Origin: Sanghuangporus weigelae
Taxonomy: Eukaryota > Basidiomycota > Agaricomycetes > Hymenochaetales > Hymenochaetaceae
Direction: 5' to 3'
Assembly (NCBI GenBank): GCA_033182465.1
Contig: CP137323.1
Span: 682,001 to 746,000 of the forward strand
Length of the DNA stretch: 64,000 nt
Shown here: piece after piece, positions 11,501 through 24,223 of the stretch
Layout of the letters: every line of letters starts with the position of its first letter
How positions within the stretch are numbered: the first letter of the stretch is position 1
Program-made: the position numbers and the translations under genes
The notes under the pieces: generated by a model
Databases searched by the model: none
What the model was told of the DNA's origin: nothing
What the model saw: the letters and a program-made list of their open reading frames with translations, nothing else

Positions 11501-14500
11501 GAAAAAGGCGCATTCGAGCATTATGGTTCACGTCGTAGCTTTTCCAGATGTCTGGAGCCTGTTGTCAATGCCCCTTACTTGAGGGCATACTTTCTCCGTA
11601 TCCGCGTAGAAATGATTTCCGGGGCGCGGGGAGCCCGAGCCGAACTGCCTCTTGTCGGCTTCGGATCGCGATCTGTTGAACTTGAAGAAATCAAATTCCT
11701 CCTCGACTTTCACCGGCTTCGGCTTCACGCGATGCTTTTTTATGGATATACGTCCGGAAGTCAAAATATTCTATCCGAAAAACTATAGTGGTACCTAATA
11801 GTACTGGCCTGAACTCAGGTTTGCTTCCGCCTCGAGCACCAGGGACGACCATGTGGCTCGGTGTAGAAGCGTGTGGGTACACAAGATATCAATTCCAGGC
11901 GTTTTGCGGTACGATAGACGGAGATAATCATGCTTCACGTGTGCCTGCAGGATTCGAGGCACGATGCATAATCTTCAATCATTTACCAGAGGCCGTTGCC
12001 CTGGAGATAGAAGATAGAAGGCCGAGTCCGATATGCTTCCGTGCGAATTATACGAAGAACGACGTGCGTAGTCAACTTTTCGGGAAAGCAGATCAAAGTT
12101 TGTGCTCACGAACCGATGCTATCTTCCACATTCTTTAAATGCTTGCGCACACGCTGATCCTCTAGGCTATCGGTGGTTGTTCTCGGAAGGATTTACCGCT
12201 GCGAATCTCTGTCTCAATGGCAGATGAAGAACGCGTCTGTGGTGATTATTACTCAATACCACCTATCTATCCGTAGACAATTAGTCATTTACGTTTTCTT
12301 GCAGAGCCTCGCATGGCCGTCGGGATATCATTGGCTGTTTACAGGCTCAGGGATGTAACGGTATGCATGATGAATTAATATTGTGTCAATGATCTCCGTC
12401 TCAGTTCATATATTCACGAATTTGTATTGCAGACGATGAAATTCGCTGCCTCATGTACGATAAGGAGGGAGAATGCCATGATGCATGAGAACAGAGAAAG
12501 CGTCTGAACTCACGCGATAGAGTGAGAAGTCATCTTGAAGTCCTTTTGCTCATAGGTAGGGTGGCTATTGCGATGAATTCTATACCTCAAAGAAGTACAT
12601 ACGTGGGTGACAAAGATATTTCTTCCACGAATAAAATATCCTACTCAATGATGCGCCTTCATTTATTCAGTTTCGGATCCGGGCGGCAGGAGTTCTGTGC
12701 TTCGATCCGCAAAAATTCCTGATTATTCACGGATAATATTCCGCTTACAGGCAGCAAAGCCTAAATTTCTATTCTTCTATATGCTATTGCATCCCTCACC
12801 AGACTTCCCGAAGCACCGGTCGGTTGGACAGAGTTGCATTGCACCTGGTTCATCCCACGATAACAAGGAACTCGGTGCGCAAGAGACCGGTCTGGAATAT
12901 GACACCATGTCGCCGTCGACATGACTGCACATCTTGAAACGTAAGTTGGTCGTTGACACGCTCGGTGCCTTTACTATTGCATCATTACCCCTTCCCGTCC
13001 TGGCCATGCTCGTTTCATGAGATCTTCTAGGTGTGCGTGGTTCTCCGTCTCCCACAGTGTAAGTCGGATGGGGATATTTCCTTCCGTGTTTCGAATTCAG
13101 GTCCTTCTAGATAAGATATGCGAAGAGCATTTGGGGACTACGCGAGGCCAATTGCCGGATCTGCCTAATGCACTTATTTGTTCGCTATTTACGGAGGCGG
13201 AGGTCCCCGACGGCCAATCCGAATTACCTCATTGAGGAAGTAAGAAATACGGTATGTCTCCTTACTCTAATAACATCGCATTATCATGCCCGTTCACTAT
13301 TACTTTTGTTTATATGACTCATTGGAGAGATCTTCACCAACTGATCCAGTCTCCCAGCTAGAATCACTAATGATAGACGCCCGGAGGGTCCGAACTTCTC
13401 CTGTTTCTGTCCATTTTCGCAGCGTCAGTGGCGTTTATCAAGTCCAGACTGCAGCTGGATCATTCTACACGACTTGGATGACTCCATCTGGGTTGATTAT
13501 TGTCTCTGGTTATTCATATATATGAATTGATTGGCTGTGGTTGAAGCCAGAGCAAATCAGTACTAGTTGACTGGTCCTATGGGACGGAGAATCGCCTTAT
13601 ACTCTTTACGCAGATCCTTTGCCGAGCGCCCCTGACTGAACGCGGGCTTCAAAGAGGACAGGAGAGGCATGGCGTTCGTTCTGCGCGCGTGACCACCCAA
13701 TGCTTATCAGTGAAAATTAAAGTATTTTTGATTTCTTTATCTTTAAATCGGGGTTGACCTAGTGAACTACGCTGACCTCGACTAGGACTAGCACAATCCA
13801 ACAAATTCCATCGAATTAATATTCCTAGGTACTTACTTTCGGTTTACGTGTCCAAATTTGAAACCTCTACCCCGCGAACTGCCTGATGTGGTTCGAGTTT
13901 CGTGCGGCTCGCGCGGAGGCATTATGCGCTCATTTCTGGTCTGAGAGCGTCATCCGCCTTGGCCGGTCTCTTCTTCGGATAGATGTCCGTATTCGCACAC
14001 GTCTATAAACTCGACATCCACACGCAGGACTCAGGTGACCCCAGCACATCCCGAAAGGACTTGTGCAGCGTCATTATAGCGCCAAATGACCCTGTTCCAG
14101 ATCCAATGCTTGCAGCTCTCCACTGCGCTGGATTCGAAGTCTTTGTTACATGTAGACAACTCCCGTGAAGGATGTGGCAGATTTCTTAGGTTTGCTTCCG
14201 CGCTGTGGATATCTGGGGCTCTAATTCCAAACAAACATCGGTTCTTCTCTATCGCAGCTTCATCGTTCCGGTGTTGTCTGTTTTCTACACTTGGTCTTGT
14301 GCTCCGTTATCGCAGCTTCCAATCCTTGTGCAGTGTTCCCCCTTTCGTCATTGTCATACGTCCACAGAGGTCCAGATCTACCGTAAGGGCTGATAGGTTT
14401 TACGGGCAGTCACCTTTTTTCAGTGTCACTTCTCTCAGCCTAAGAACCGGTTTCTTCCCTCGCTTTCCAGGTTCTTACGCAGATTTTCTCGGTTCGCTCA

Positions 14501-16758
14501 ATCTCCGACCACGCCTCTCGAATAGAAGTAATCGAGAAACCCAAAAGTTTCTCAGAAATGGCTGTTCCTGGTATCACATTTTGCGTGCACTTCATGTATC
14601 GGCGCTCACCTGTGGGATTATGAGTACCCGGAGGCGGAAGTTCTTTGTCGACGCCGAAACGAGTCAAATTACGGCCGTGCAACCGTGATCCTTGGCAAAT
14701 CCGGCTGGTTGTGACATTTCGGACGAAACCACACGATCAGTCCTTTTCGACGGAACTGTGAGTTTTCCGAATCTTTACTTGGGTAATATCACAATTTTCT
14801 CCTCGGTGACAAAAGCGTTCTGCCCAGCGCCCCACAGCCGCGCACGTTGGAAGACTTACATGGTAGCTATTCTTTTGTTTCCCCACCCCATACCCCACAC
14901 TCCGCATGCCTATGTGAAACACCTAGGAGACAAAACACGAACGAATATTTCATTCACGGATCTCGTTTGCAATTCCTTTGAGAAACCTTCCATGATTCTA
15001 TTACTGTGTATACCATACCGTAAGTACTCATTGATCTACTTTCGTTAGTCTCCCAACATGCGGATCAGATGACGTGCGTGGCAGAGTACACCAAAGTGCA
15101 TGGGTCCACAGGAACACGCATATCCAGTTTCGGATTCCGAATGATAAAACATACACATTGTCCATAGAATATTAATTTTAATACAAGGAGCCCGGGCGCC
15201 GGCCACGGGTGTGCGGCGGTCCGGACGGGCAATGAGGCAAAGAAGAGTTGCACGGGCCTTTTATCTTCTCAGACGGAAAACTCGAGCTCAATCTCATCCG
15301 TGTGAAAGCAATTTTTTTTTGCGCCGGAGAAAAATTTTGTAGGTTACTTGATGTACCGATAAGTACGCTTTCTTTCCGTCTGGGCTGCACGAGTTGATGA
15401 ACCATCGATGCTCTCCCGAACTGCATCCGCTGCGTGGGAAATGCGTTTTCTCTTCAAGAAATAGCTTATAGTGGTGTTGCAAATTATCATCCTGATTATC
15501 AGCACGTTTGTTCAATTTGCACTTCTTTTTTTATCAGCATTCTGCTTACTACCGATACAGAGCTCTGGTCACTCTTGTGGGCAGTGCAGAATTGGTCCCA
15601 ACTGAACGATACCCTGACTGAAGCACTGGCTGAGTATCTTTCGCACATCAGTGGAATGCCATAACGCCGTCGCCGATAGTTGTCAGTCAGGTGGTTCAGG
15701 TGGTTCAAACATTTCAGTTGTATCGAATCAATAGACTCTGATCCAAAGACTAGAAGAAACGACAAGTCCTCGGCTCTTGATTATGCATTTACAGAGATAA
15801 GTGTATCCATATTGCCGAAGGCCTTGCTCACTTCGGCATTTCCCAAATGATGGCGCACAGATTATTAGCTTTCATTATGCATTGCTCCAGAGCCTTTCGA
15901 GATCCTTATTTCGCAAAATTTTCTCTTCCTTTTCTTTTCTTCGAGGACTTGCTTATGGAGCTTCTCCGATAGTGGCGCGACGCCTTAGAACCATCCTGCC
16001 CATACCCGAGGAAGCCGTCTCAGTCATCTCCGTCGGTCGGCCTGAACTGGCAGGACCACCCATCTGAATGCTACTATCAATTTGGCTAGTCCGTTCACTA
16101 CGGCTTGCCTCACGAACGAAGATCGGGCAAACAATCTCCGTCTATTCTTCCCCAGGGGTCAATGTGCCGTACCGTGTGTCCCATTTTGATATTCGATAAT
16201 CCATGAGTCACCACGGCATACAGGAACTCTCGTCTCGGCATCTGCTTGTCAGAGTTTTGACTATTTGCATAGGCATCGTGCGATGTGCGCACATTTGACA
16301 AATACATCTATGTTCCGATGGTCTTGGGTGTCCCCCTGAGTGGGATATTAATTAGTGGGGTTCATGTGCTACATTCTGCGCGTTATCAAGGCAGAACTTG
16401 TCAAAGCTTCCGGTTTCTGAACGCCTCGGAAACATCTTGACGATCAAACTCTAGATCAAGTAAAAACACAAAAGCCGCTATATGCAGAATCTATCACTTT
16501 ATCACTGTTAGTCCTGCTTACAGATCAATTGAATGAATCTAACAAATTCACCACCTCCCCAGCAAAACATGCATCTTATCGTGTCCTTCTTCCGCGGAGC
16601 TTCACGAAATCAGAATTCCACGGCAGTTTTCTAAGGGTTCTTCACGAGCAACCAACTACACGCGTTTAAACCGATTTATCAATGCCGGTTCCGGACACAA
16701 GCAAAAAGAACCGGTGAAAAATGTAGAAACTCACCGTGTCGAAGGCTGCTTTTTGAGT

Positions 16759-19659
16759 TCAATCTACGGCCTGAACGCCGTCGTAGGCGGGAAGGGTCTT
16801 GCAAGCGTCGGCCCAAGTTATGGTGCCCTGGACAAGATCGGTTACGACCGAAATCACCTCGTCGATGTCACCAATTAATTGTCCAGTCGTATCGCGCTCA
16901 CTAATGATCGAAGTTCATGTATTAGTCTATACCGTTTTACACGGAACACGGAACCAAAAGAGGAAGTAAAGAAGCAGAATGACTCACCGAAGCGTCATAG
17001 TCCGTTTCTGCACAGCTATAAAATGGAAGCAGAATAACGTCAGGTATTCGGATATTGAGATGAACGGTCACATGCGTACATGCAAAATCTAGAGTCAAAC
17101 CGAAGGGTGTTCCCAGCTCATCGTTCCGGGCATAGCGTTTCCCGATCGAGGTATTAGAATCATCAACCCTTGAATACACTCCCGCTTTCCGCAATTTAAG
17201 AGCTATCAGCAGTACATTTCATCACGTGGGATGACATGGTGTTGCGTAGTGTGTCCAGGACAGGAACGGTGAAGTCGTCATTAATTTGCGAGAATTGAGA
17301 GAAGGGAATTTAGTAATTAGAATTTTTGTTTGAGTATTGGCGACGGGTTGGGAGGTACAACGTGACTCACAGACTTCCCGAACCAGCGGATCAAACTCTT
17401 CTCTTGCACTTAATGGGACAATGAGAACCTTCGTCGGGGCGATAACAGGTGGAAGAGAAAGGACCTAGGGGACCGACAGTAATAGTCAGTCACACGACCA
17501 GGGCTAAAAGGCACCTTGAAAGAGGCCGTGGAAGGTATTAACGTACTCCACGCTCGACATCTTGCTCGCGACACCAAAAACTATGCTCCAGGAGAATATA
17601 GAGTATACGGCCTAGACCAAAAGATGGTTCAATGACGTTCGGGGTAAACTCTCGGACTACGAGGAACGATGAAAACAGGCTCGGCAGTCAGCAGGTCAAC
17701 TCGAGGAAGATAGGCACTCGTCATCGCTCACTTGATTGCTTGATTGTTTTTCGTTCAATTGAAAGATGATCCGACGTGAGAGTAAACTCCTTCCCGTCCA
17801 CCAATATGACGGTTGAGCTATATGGAAATGTAATATTTGAGAAATTTCTGCTTTATCCGGCATAATTAATCGAAAGAACGTACCCTTGCGCGAGTTCACC
17901 TTGAAGCTTGGCCAGACCTTCTTCCGAGAGTCCACTAACCGTCTGCTGAATTGCCGAAGAATCGCGGCCGAACGTCTTCCCGAAGTTCTTTTTATTGAAC
18001 TCCGGTACGAGCTTTTCGGACACGATAGGTACTTTGAGGGCTTGGCGTGCTACAAGGGAATGTCCAGTTTTCGCAGAATGCACAGAAAGGTCATAAGCCG
18101 CGCGATCCGCACACCCCACACACTCGGTCCAACCCGTGGAGTTATGGATCTCCGCATCCCAACAGTCTGTTGCATAATGAGCCATCTCGTTTGCCATGTG
18201 TTGTCGGAAGCGTAACCTCGCAGGATCGATACCAATTTTGAGTAGGAATTGCTGAACGCGAGCAAGGAAGTAGCCGAGCGTCTCGTTTGCGATTACGCCT
18301 TTTGCAACTGCATCCCCGGCAGACATATGTGACACCTCTATTCGGCCACTTGCCTGCGTGGTTCTGGCAAGCAGTGCAAGCGTGACGTCGCGTACTTCGC
18401 CAAAACGCTCATGCGATTTGTTCTCCGGGTCTACATAATGCTCGATCTCGGCCATCGTAAACTCGCGGACGCGCAACAGGCCCGCACGCGGAGAAATCTC
18501 ATTCCGGAAGGACTTGCCGATGTGCGCGGATGCGAAAGGAATACGGCCATTGTTGAACTCCAGCAGGCGAGAGAAGTTCAGGAAGTGGCCTTGCGCGGTC
18601 TCAGGACGCAAATAACTGACCGTTCAACCCGTTAGTGTGGAGCCCCAAGAGTAACGAAGTCTAGAACTTACCCAGGATGCTGACCAGTTGGGCCGATACT
18701 ACTGGCAAACATGAGGTTGAACTGTTGTGGTTCACTGACCTCATTGCCTGTATCTGGATTCGTTATGCTATGTTGTCGGCAGAACTGACCGAGTTCAGGC
18801 CCAGAATAGTTATCAAGCTGAGAAAAGTATCTTCAGTCCTTGCTAACGAAGAGTGGCGCAAAGAAACAATGAAAGGGAACAAGTGCTCTTCGTTCTGGAT
18901 ATGAAACTACTAGAATTCAACGATAGCAAGTTGCAAATGGCAAATTCCACGCAAACGCTACACACAAGTGCATTCGAATACGTTTCGGGAAGACGACGCT
19001 CATTAAAAGCAACAAGTTGCTATATTCTCACGACGGAATGGCCGTGTGCTCACCTGTGCCAATATGTTTTCATATTCTGCAACCACCCCATCTTCTAACT
19101 TCACTGCAGTCGTCTTAACTTTCTTCTTTTTCTTCTTGTCATCCTCTTTTACGGGTTGAGAGGCGAGACCACGAGCTTCCTTGTCACCGGCCAATCGGGC
19201 CTCTAATACTGCCTTTACCAGATGGTCTGCGCGAAGTACATCTCCAGTCTTTGTATCTTTGACCATCCAATCGGCAAAACGAGCGACATGCCCAGACGTC
19301 TCGAAGACAGGAGCGGGAGTCATTATAGTCGTATCTAGCTCGAGCATGTGCTCCTCTATAATAAAGTGGCGTCTCCATTCTGCGATGATGTTTGCTTGTA
19401 ATGCAGAGCCTGGTGGACCATAATCATATAGACCAGCAACGCCTCCGTAGATTTCGAATGCTGGTGCGTAGAAGAATCGCCTGTTGAGGAGCGTATCAAG
19501 ACGCGTCTTGTCGAACGGATGCGCGTTCTTGTTCACAGTAATCGCTGCCATATCGCGATGATTGTATCGCCGTATACAAGGTCTATACAGGTATATCTGA
19601 TACTTTGCTGGTCGTCGCAGAAGATGAGGGAGGGAGGGAAGAGGAGCTCGGCGGTACAT
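16759..19659 (-). CDS. GRS1: glycyl-tRNA synthetase, mitochondrial and cytosolic
   Basis: Class II aminoacyl-tRNA synthetase that charges glycine onto tRNA-Gly. Nine exons: 19659-19054, 18817-18672, 18615-17884, 17847-17732, 17656-17547, 17464-17371, 17202-17080, 17015-16988 and 16900-16759. They sum to 2097 bases, 698 residues. The N-terminal part carries the eukaryotic GlyRS catalytic sequence ([20 protein letters not shown] near residue 70) and a lysine-rich insert near 180-196. Motif 2 reads [17 protein letters not shown] at about 287-303 and motif 3 [10 protein letters not shown]. The C-terminal anticodon-binding domain includes [13 protein letters not shown] and ends in [10 protein letters not shown]. 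The first 36 residues are rich in arginine with no acid until Asp36, as in a mitochondrial presequence; Met37 then starts the usual cytosolic form. Length and exon continuity fit an intact gene. Confidence 0.95.
19549..19551 (-). other. second in-frame start codon (Met37) of GRS1
   Basis: This ATG opens [15 protein letters not shown], the usual beginning of the cytosolic enzyme. The upstream ATG at 19657-19659 adds 36 residues of presequence character. Fungi with a single GRS1 gene make both forms from it; yeast uses an upstream non-ATG start. Use of both ATGs here is inferred. Confidence 0.6.
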
Positions 19660-21755
19660 GCGCTCGAGTCACGGACAGCCAAACTGAGAATTTACTGGCC
19701 CTTCCAATCTTGTCGATCATCCTCGGAATTTGCCGATCCCGTGGATCTTCGCTTATCGTATACTGTTTAAGTCTCTCAAAAAAAACATTTAACGCTTCGA
19801 TATTGACTTGCGAAAGAATGGCTTCGCTTCTCTATCTGTCGTCTGGATGATTCCTGGAAATTTGGTCTATCGCCCTGTTGCTTTGACATCCTAATCTTAT
19901 TAAAGCATACTTCGTTTCCTCGCTGATTGTTGCTCGATCAGTGACGTACGGGACAATTCACGGTGCATATCCTACCGCTGGGATAATGCTTTTCTAACTA
20001 CTTGATCCATGCATCTCTTTGCCGATGAAGCTAAGGCGGGGACCGCGTTGATTCAACGACTTAGCGGCAATGGGTAGAAGACGTCGTGAATGAAGTACTG
20101 AAGAAGTCGTTTCGTCTTTGCAAGCCTACAATTAAAAAAAATTACGATCCTCTGGAAGTGCCAAATACCTCGTACCTCGCCGATATACCTTTTACTCTTA
20201 TGATGTGATCGAGCGTGCTTGATTCTTGACTTGCGATTGACTGGCCTTTTTATCCTCCCGACTCTATTGGACGTGTTTAGAGCCGACTCGTGAAGAAGCT
20301 TCACTATAGGAAAATACCTCTTTCTCTTTTTAGCTCTTGGAGAATTTTTCAAGTCATGCGAGGTCGAGACGCAACTCCTCTCTTACAAATATTAACACCT
20401 CCCCTCCTCCAAATCGTGTAATATCAAATACATCTCAGCACTTTCAGACTTGTTTCAAATGCCGAGAGTCGCGTGCTTCGTTAAAATGGCGACTGACTGA
20501 TTAAAGAATTGGCGCGCGTATGTCAGTTCATCCAAGTTTTCGAAAGAGTTGCATACGACTCACCTTCTGAGTCTGACTCGGTGCTCACCAGTTTATCTTT
20601 GTGGCGGGAACGAAGTTTTGGATCTCAGGCGTCACCCAGACCCTTCGTTCTCAGTCTGTTCAGAAGAGCTTCCGGAATGATAGCTTCTGGCGATACGGCG
20701 AGAATCTTACTTACCAGGTCACCAGACGAGTGATAAATAACTTTGCAATTCCTAGAGATCGGGTTTGTCAGAGACATCCCAAATCAGCTAGAAGGTATAA
20801 GGTAGCGTTGATATTGCAGCGATACTCGCTAGCACGTTAAATACCCACCAGGCTGGTAATCAAGCCAACGAGTCATGCTTCATTTGATAGAAAAGATTGA
20901 GAATCGTCCGGAAGCATTATTTCGCATATACATATGCACGCCGGATTAGCTCGCAGCAACTCAGAGTGACGTGGTCGGAAATTCATTAGATAAACATCCT
21001 TATGAATTCTAGATTATTTGCGCAGCATGGTCTGCGCGGCGAGCAATAAGACTTGGGAGGGAGTATGAAGGACGGGTCGCAATGGATCGCAACACTTTGC
21101 ATCGGCGGTACAGAGCTCGGAGATTCCTTACGGTTGGATGCGACATGCAAACTATGGTATTATGCTCCGGAATAACTGCACATGATAGACCACAATTACC
21201 AAGGAATCGCTACGGGATCCTTCGCTCGATTATATCAAGCTACGTGGCCTCGCAGTTACTTATTATTCTTGCCCTTATTGTTAGTTGACGACGAAGCCAC
21301 GGTCCTGGTGCGCTAAGACTGTTTCCAAATCTTTTGATAGGCGTTCTCAATCCGTTTGATCTTGGATCCCAATTCGTCATCTAAGCTATTTCAGTTTCAT
21401 GATGCTTATAATCTTCCGTCTTTCCCAGGTAGGAAGGTCCACTTGCACTTGGGATAGCTGCGGCGGGTATACAAGGGAGGCACATTGCACGGCCCACTTC
21501 AGGCCCTCTCTACTAACACGTACGGCACCTTTCCGAGATCCTACGTATTGAGTGAAACATGTATGAGCAGGTCTTCTGTGTGTGGATCTTCTTTGTATCA
21601 TAGCTGATTATGTAATCCTTATCACCAAGGACGGTGTCTGTTTTACGTCGTACCTCACCGCACGTCGGACAGATCGAATGAAACTATGAACAACTTTTCT
21701 TTTGTGTAAGTGCACGTTTTTCTATGCTTAGCGAATAAAGTTCATGTAACCCAGC
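19660..21755. other. intergenic region between GRS1 and F-box gene
   Basis: The two genes are divergent, so this 2.1 kb should hold both promoters. I see no gene. The longest minus-strand frame (20053-20352) is lysine and arginine rich but has no ATG start. Confidence 0.6.
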
Positions 21756-23195
21756 TTGCAGGGTTTCCCGCCTGGTTCTTTACCTCAAAACAGGTCCTCG
21801 CTTCGAATGGCCATTACGGAGACGCTTCCTCACGATATTCTCTGCGATATCTTTTTGCAGTCTTTGCCAGATCGGTTTGATAGGCTTAATATACCTTTCA
21901 AGGCATCGATCTCCGCACCTCTCTATATCTCTCACGTCTGTCGAGCTTGGCGGTCTCTGGCTCTTTCATGCGGGGAGTTATGGTCATATCTTTGCATCCA
22001 TTACGCGATCATGAGTCGAGATAAACGAAGGATGGTGGTGGATATTCTTAATACGTGGCTGTCGAGATCGAATTGTTATCCGATCTCCTACGTGTTCCTA
22101 TGCTCATTGGATGAGAAGAAGGATGATGTCGAAGATCATCGTCGCACCGAATACATGATCAAGACTTTGCTGTCACAACAGTACCGGTGGAAGGATGTGA
22201 ATTTTACCTGGTTCAACGAAAAAAATTTCGACGAGTTTCCAGGACTGGATGTGACCAACATGCCTATGTTGACATCGCTCTTCTTCTATGTCCTTTCGAT
22301 GCATGCTACTATCAGCCTTGCACAGTCCTCGCGCCTCAAGCGCCTCGATGTCCGTGGTAGCTTCGATCTATCAATCGCCGGGGAGCCACTGTGCATGTTG
22401 AATCGATGCGAATTCACATTCCTATCTGCATTTGGTTTCACTGGTGATCGTGCGGTTCGAATAAGCTTGGATGTCTTAAAAAACGCTCCGTTCCTCACGA
22501 GATTCGTGGCTTATTTTTCGCCTCAGATGGCTCTATCAAATCGACTTGACGATCATCCTCGCCTTCTTTTACGTTCTCTCCGAGCTCTCAAGCTGGAACA
22601 CGGAGAAGCGCCAGCCGCAATTGTCGATAACGTCACATTGCCGTGTCTAGAGGCGTTCTACTATGGAAGCAGGGTCAGAGAGGGAATACTCTTCAACTTC
22701 TTCCAACGCTCGAGACCACCCCTGACATTCTTAGCGGTAGGCGGCCCTTGCGCAGGAGAAGACGAAATCTTTGAAATACTGCGACTGTTACCTTATCTTA
22801 AAACATTACGATACTCAAACACAATTGTATCGAAACGCTTCTTCCGTGAGCTTGCGATGGGCATTGGAGAGATCGGGGAGAACACATCGTCCGTCGAGCG
22901 GGCTACCTGTCCCAACCTCGAGATACTTCGTCTTCATAATCTTTTCCCTCTCGATAGTGTCAGCGAGTGCATTGAAGCATTGATACTAATGATGAGGGCG
23001 AGGGCGAGGATTCAGAAGTCGTTCGAGAACATACGCCTCGACGGTGGTAATGCAAACTCCGTTGACATCAACATTTCCGATATCGACATTTCTACAGGGG
23101 TGTTGGAGCAATGTTTCGAGGATAGGAAGGGACACTTGGTCGTCGGGGACTACGACAACGCGTTTCGCAAGTCCTTCCCTCCGAACTCGGACTAG
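21756..23195 (+). CDS. F-box protein with leucine-rich tail
   Basis: A single-exon frame of 479 codons. The N-terminal segment TETLPHDILCDIFLQSLPD, followed by ISHVCRAWRSLALSCGELWS, is the F-box-like pattern common in Agaricomycetes. The rest is a leucine-rich region that probably recognises substrates. By family knowledge it should bind Skp1 and act in an SCF ubiquitin ligase; the target is unknown. The frame opens at residue 1 (MQGFPPGS), but Met18 (MAITETLPHD, base 21807) is the more likely start because the domain begins there. No introns are needed. Such genes are often expanded and lineage-specific, and two more F-box-like genes lie in this window. Confidence 0.8.
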   Translation: MQGFPPGSLPQNRSSLRMAITETLPHDILCDIFLQSLPDRFDRLNIPFKASISAPLYISHVCRAWRSLALSCGELWSYLCIHYAIMSRDKRRMVVDILNTWLSRSNCYPISYVFLCSLDEKKDDVEDHRRTEYMIKTLLSQQYRWKDVNFTWFNEKNFDEFPGLDVTNMPMLTSLFFYVLSMHATISLAQSSRLKRLDVRGSFDLSIAGEPLCMLNRCEFTFLSAFGFTGDRAVRISLDVLKNAPFLTRFVAYFSPQMALSNRLDDHPRLLLRSLRALKLEHGEAPAAIVDNVTLPCLEAFYYGSRVREGILFNFFQRSRPPLTFLAVGGPCAGEDEIFEILRLLPYLKTLRYSNTIVSKRFFRELAMGIGEIGENTSSVERATCPNLEILRLHNLFPLDSVSECIEALILMMRARARIQKSFENIRLDGGNANSVDINISDIDISTGVLEQCFEDRKGHLVVGDYDNAFRKSFPPNSD

Positions 23196-24223
23196 GATCT
23201 GATGCGAACTTGCGTTGCAACGTACCTCTCCGACCACTACGGCTGGCCGCATTAACCGCATACGACAAGCTTCCGGTTCCTGCTGAAGGATTGTACGCTT
23301 CTGGATCGCAAGTTGGGGACAATGCAAAGGAACTACTGACCGCAACTACCGTAAGGCTGATAATTACGTCGGTCCTACCTTGGTTGTCGAACTCTTCTTG
23401 ATTTTGGTAAAACCCTCTTTTCCTTTCATTGCGTGGTCTTGCAACCGCGCTGTAGCTTCATATAAAAACAAGTAATACTACTTTGGTGCACACGTTGGAC
23501 TGATGTGCCTCGGATTCATTCAATCGGCGAATGTGGCATATAGTTATTTTGACGCAGATTTGCTGCCTGACTGGCTATATCAAGGAGAGCAAACCTCAGG
23601 TGTACACAGTCACTCATAAACCCCGTGCTCCAATGGACATGCATACATACGCGTATGCTCACACCTTATAAAGCAGAATGTCTACTCTCTGGCTCAGATG
23701 AAGTTAGAAATCTGAATGGAGATACATAAACTTCACATTTGAGGTCAGGAACGGCCATCAGCCGTATTTACACAAGGATACCTATCATGCCTTACTACTG
23801 CGTTTAATCTTGCAAGTGCCCAGACTCGCTCTCAATCTCCAAGTCCGATAGGAACTGAGCCAGTGGAGACTATCTGCTGCTACGTGTGTCCCGATCCGAC
23901 TGAAACGAGAGCTCGGTCCCAACTGCGGACTCCCTTGCAATTCCGGAGATACAGCCTAGTTCCCATGAAAGGTAGCAACTGCCCAGGATTCTGAGAGCTG
24001 GTCTCAGGCCTGTGGCAGGTCAAGCTGACTGACTGACGGTAGTTAATCATCTAGGGAAGCCGAGAAGCCGACGCACGGTCGTCGCCACGCTAGCCCGTGA
24101 TTCACACGTGACATGACGAATTACAATTCCCGTGAGCTCCGACGACTCTGGAGAAATCTGCGCCGGACTTGGACTTGCATAATCATCTCTCTTAAACACC
24201 AACCACCACCATCGATTCAAAAA
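23196..24223. other. intergenic region before transaldolase
   Basis: No gene seen. The last few hundred bases should contain the transaldolase promoter and its leader, which runs into a CAAAAAATG start context. Confidence 0.6.

Larger units (their letters stand above)
5242..16758. other. 11.5 kb stretch without a recognisable gene
   Basis: No open frame here shows a known family motif, and I could not join any into a spliced gene with a recognisable product. The left part (5.2-8.6 kb) holds microsatellites, a 43-base tandem duplication, polypyrimidine runs and several strong splice-like signals, for example donors at 7677, 8586 and 9049 on the plus strand. The right part (8.6-16.7 kb) is of ordinary base composition with only short frames scattered on both strands, the longest being 200 codons at 14086-14688. 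Possible readings are a long non-coding transcript, long regulatory DNA, or one or more fast-evolving genes that cannot be seen without transcript data. Confidence 0.5.

Noticed and set aside
14086-14688. 200-codon plus-strand frame, the longest of the gene desert
   Set aside because: It is open by length only. It contains many rare residues, no domain pattern, and comparable frames occur on the other strand; left as non-coding for lack of evidence.
20053-20352. Lysine- and arginine-rich minus-strand frame
   Set aside because: It has no ATG at its start and no recognisable basic-protein family; low complexity explains the composition.
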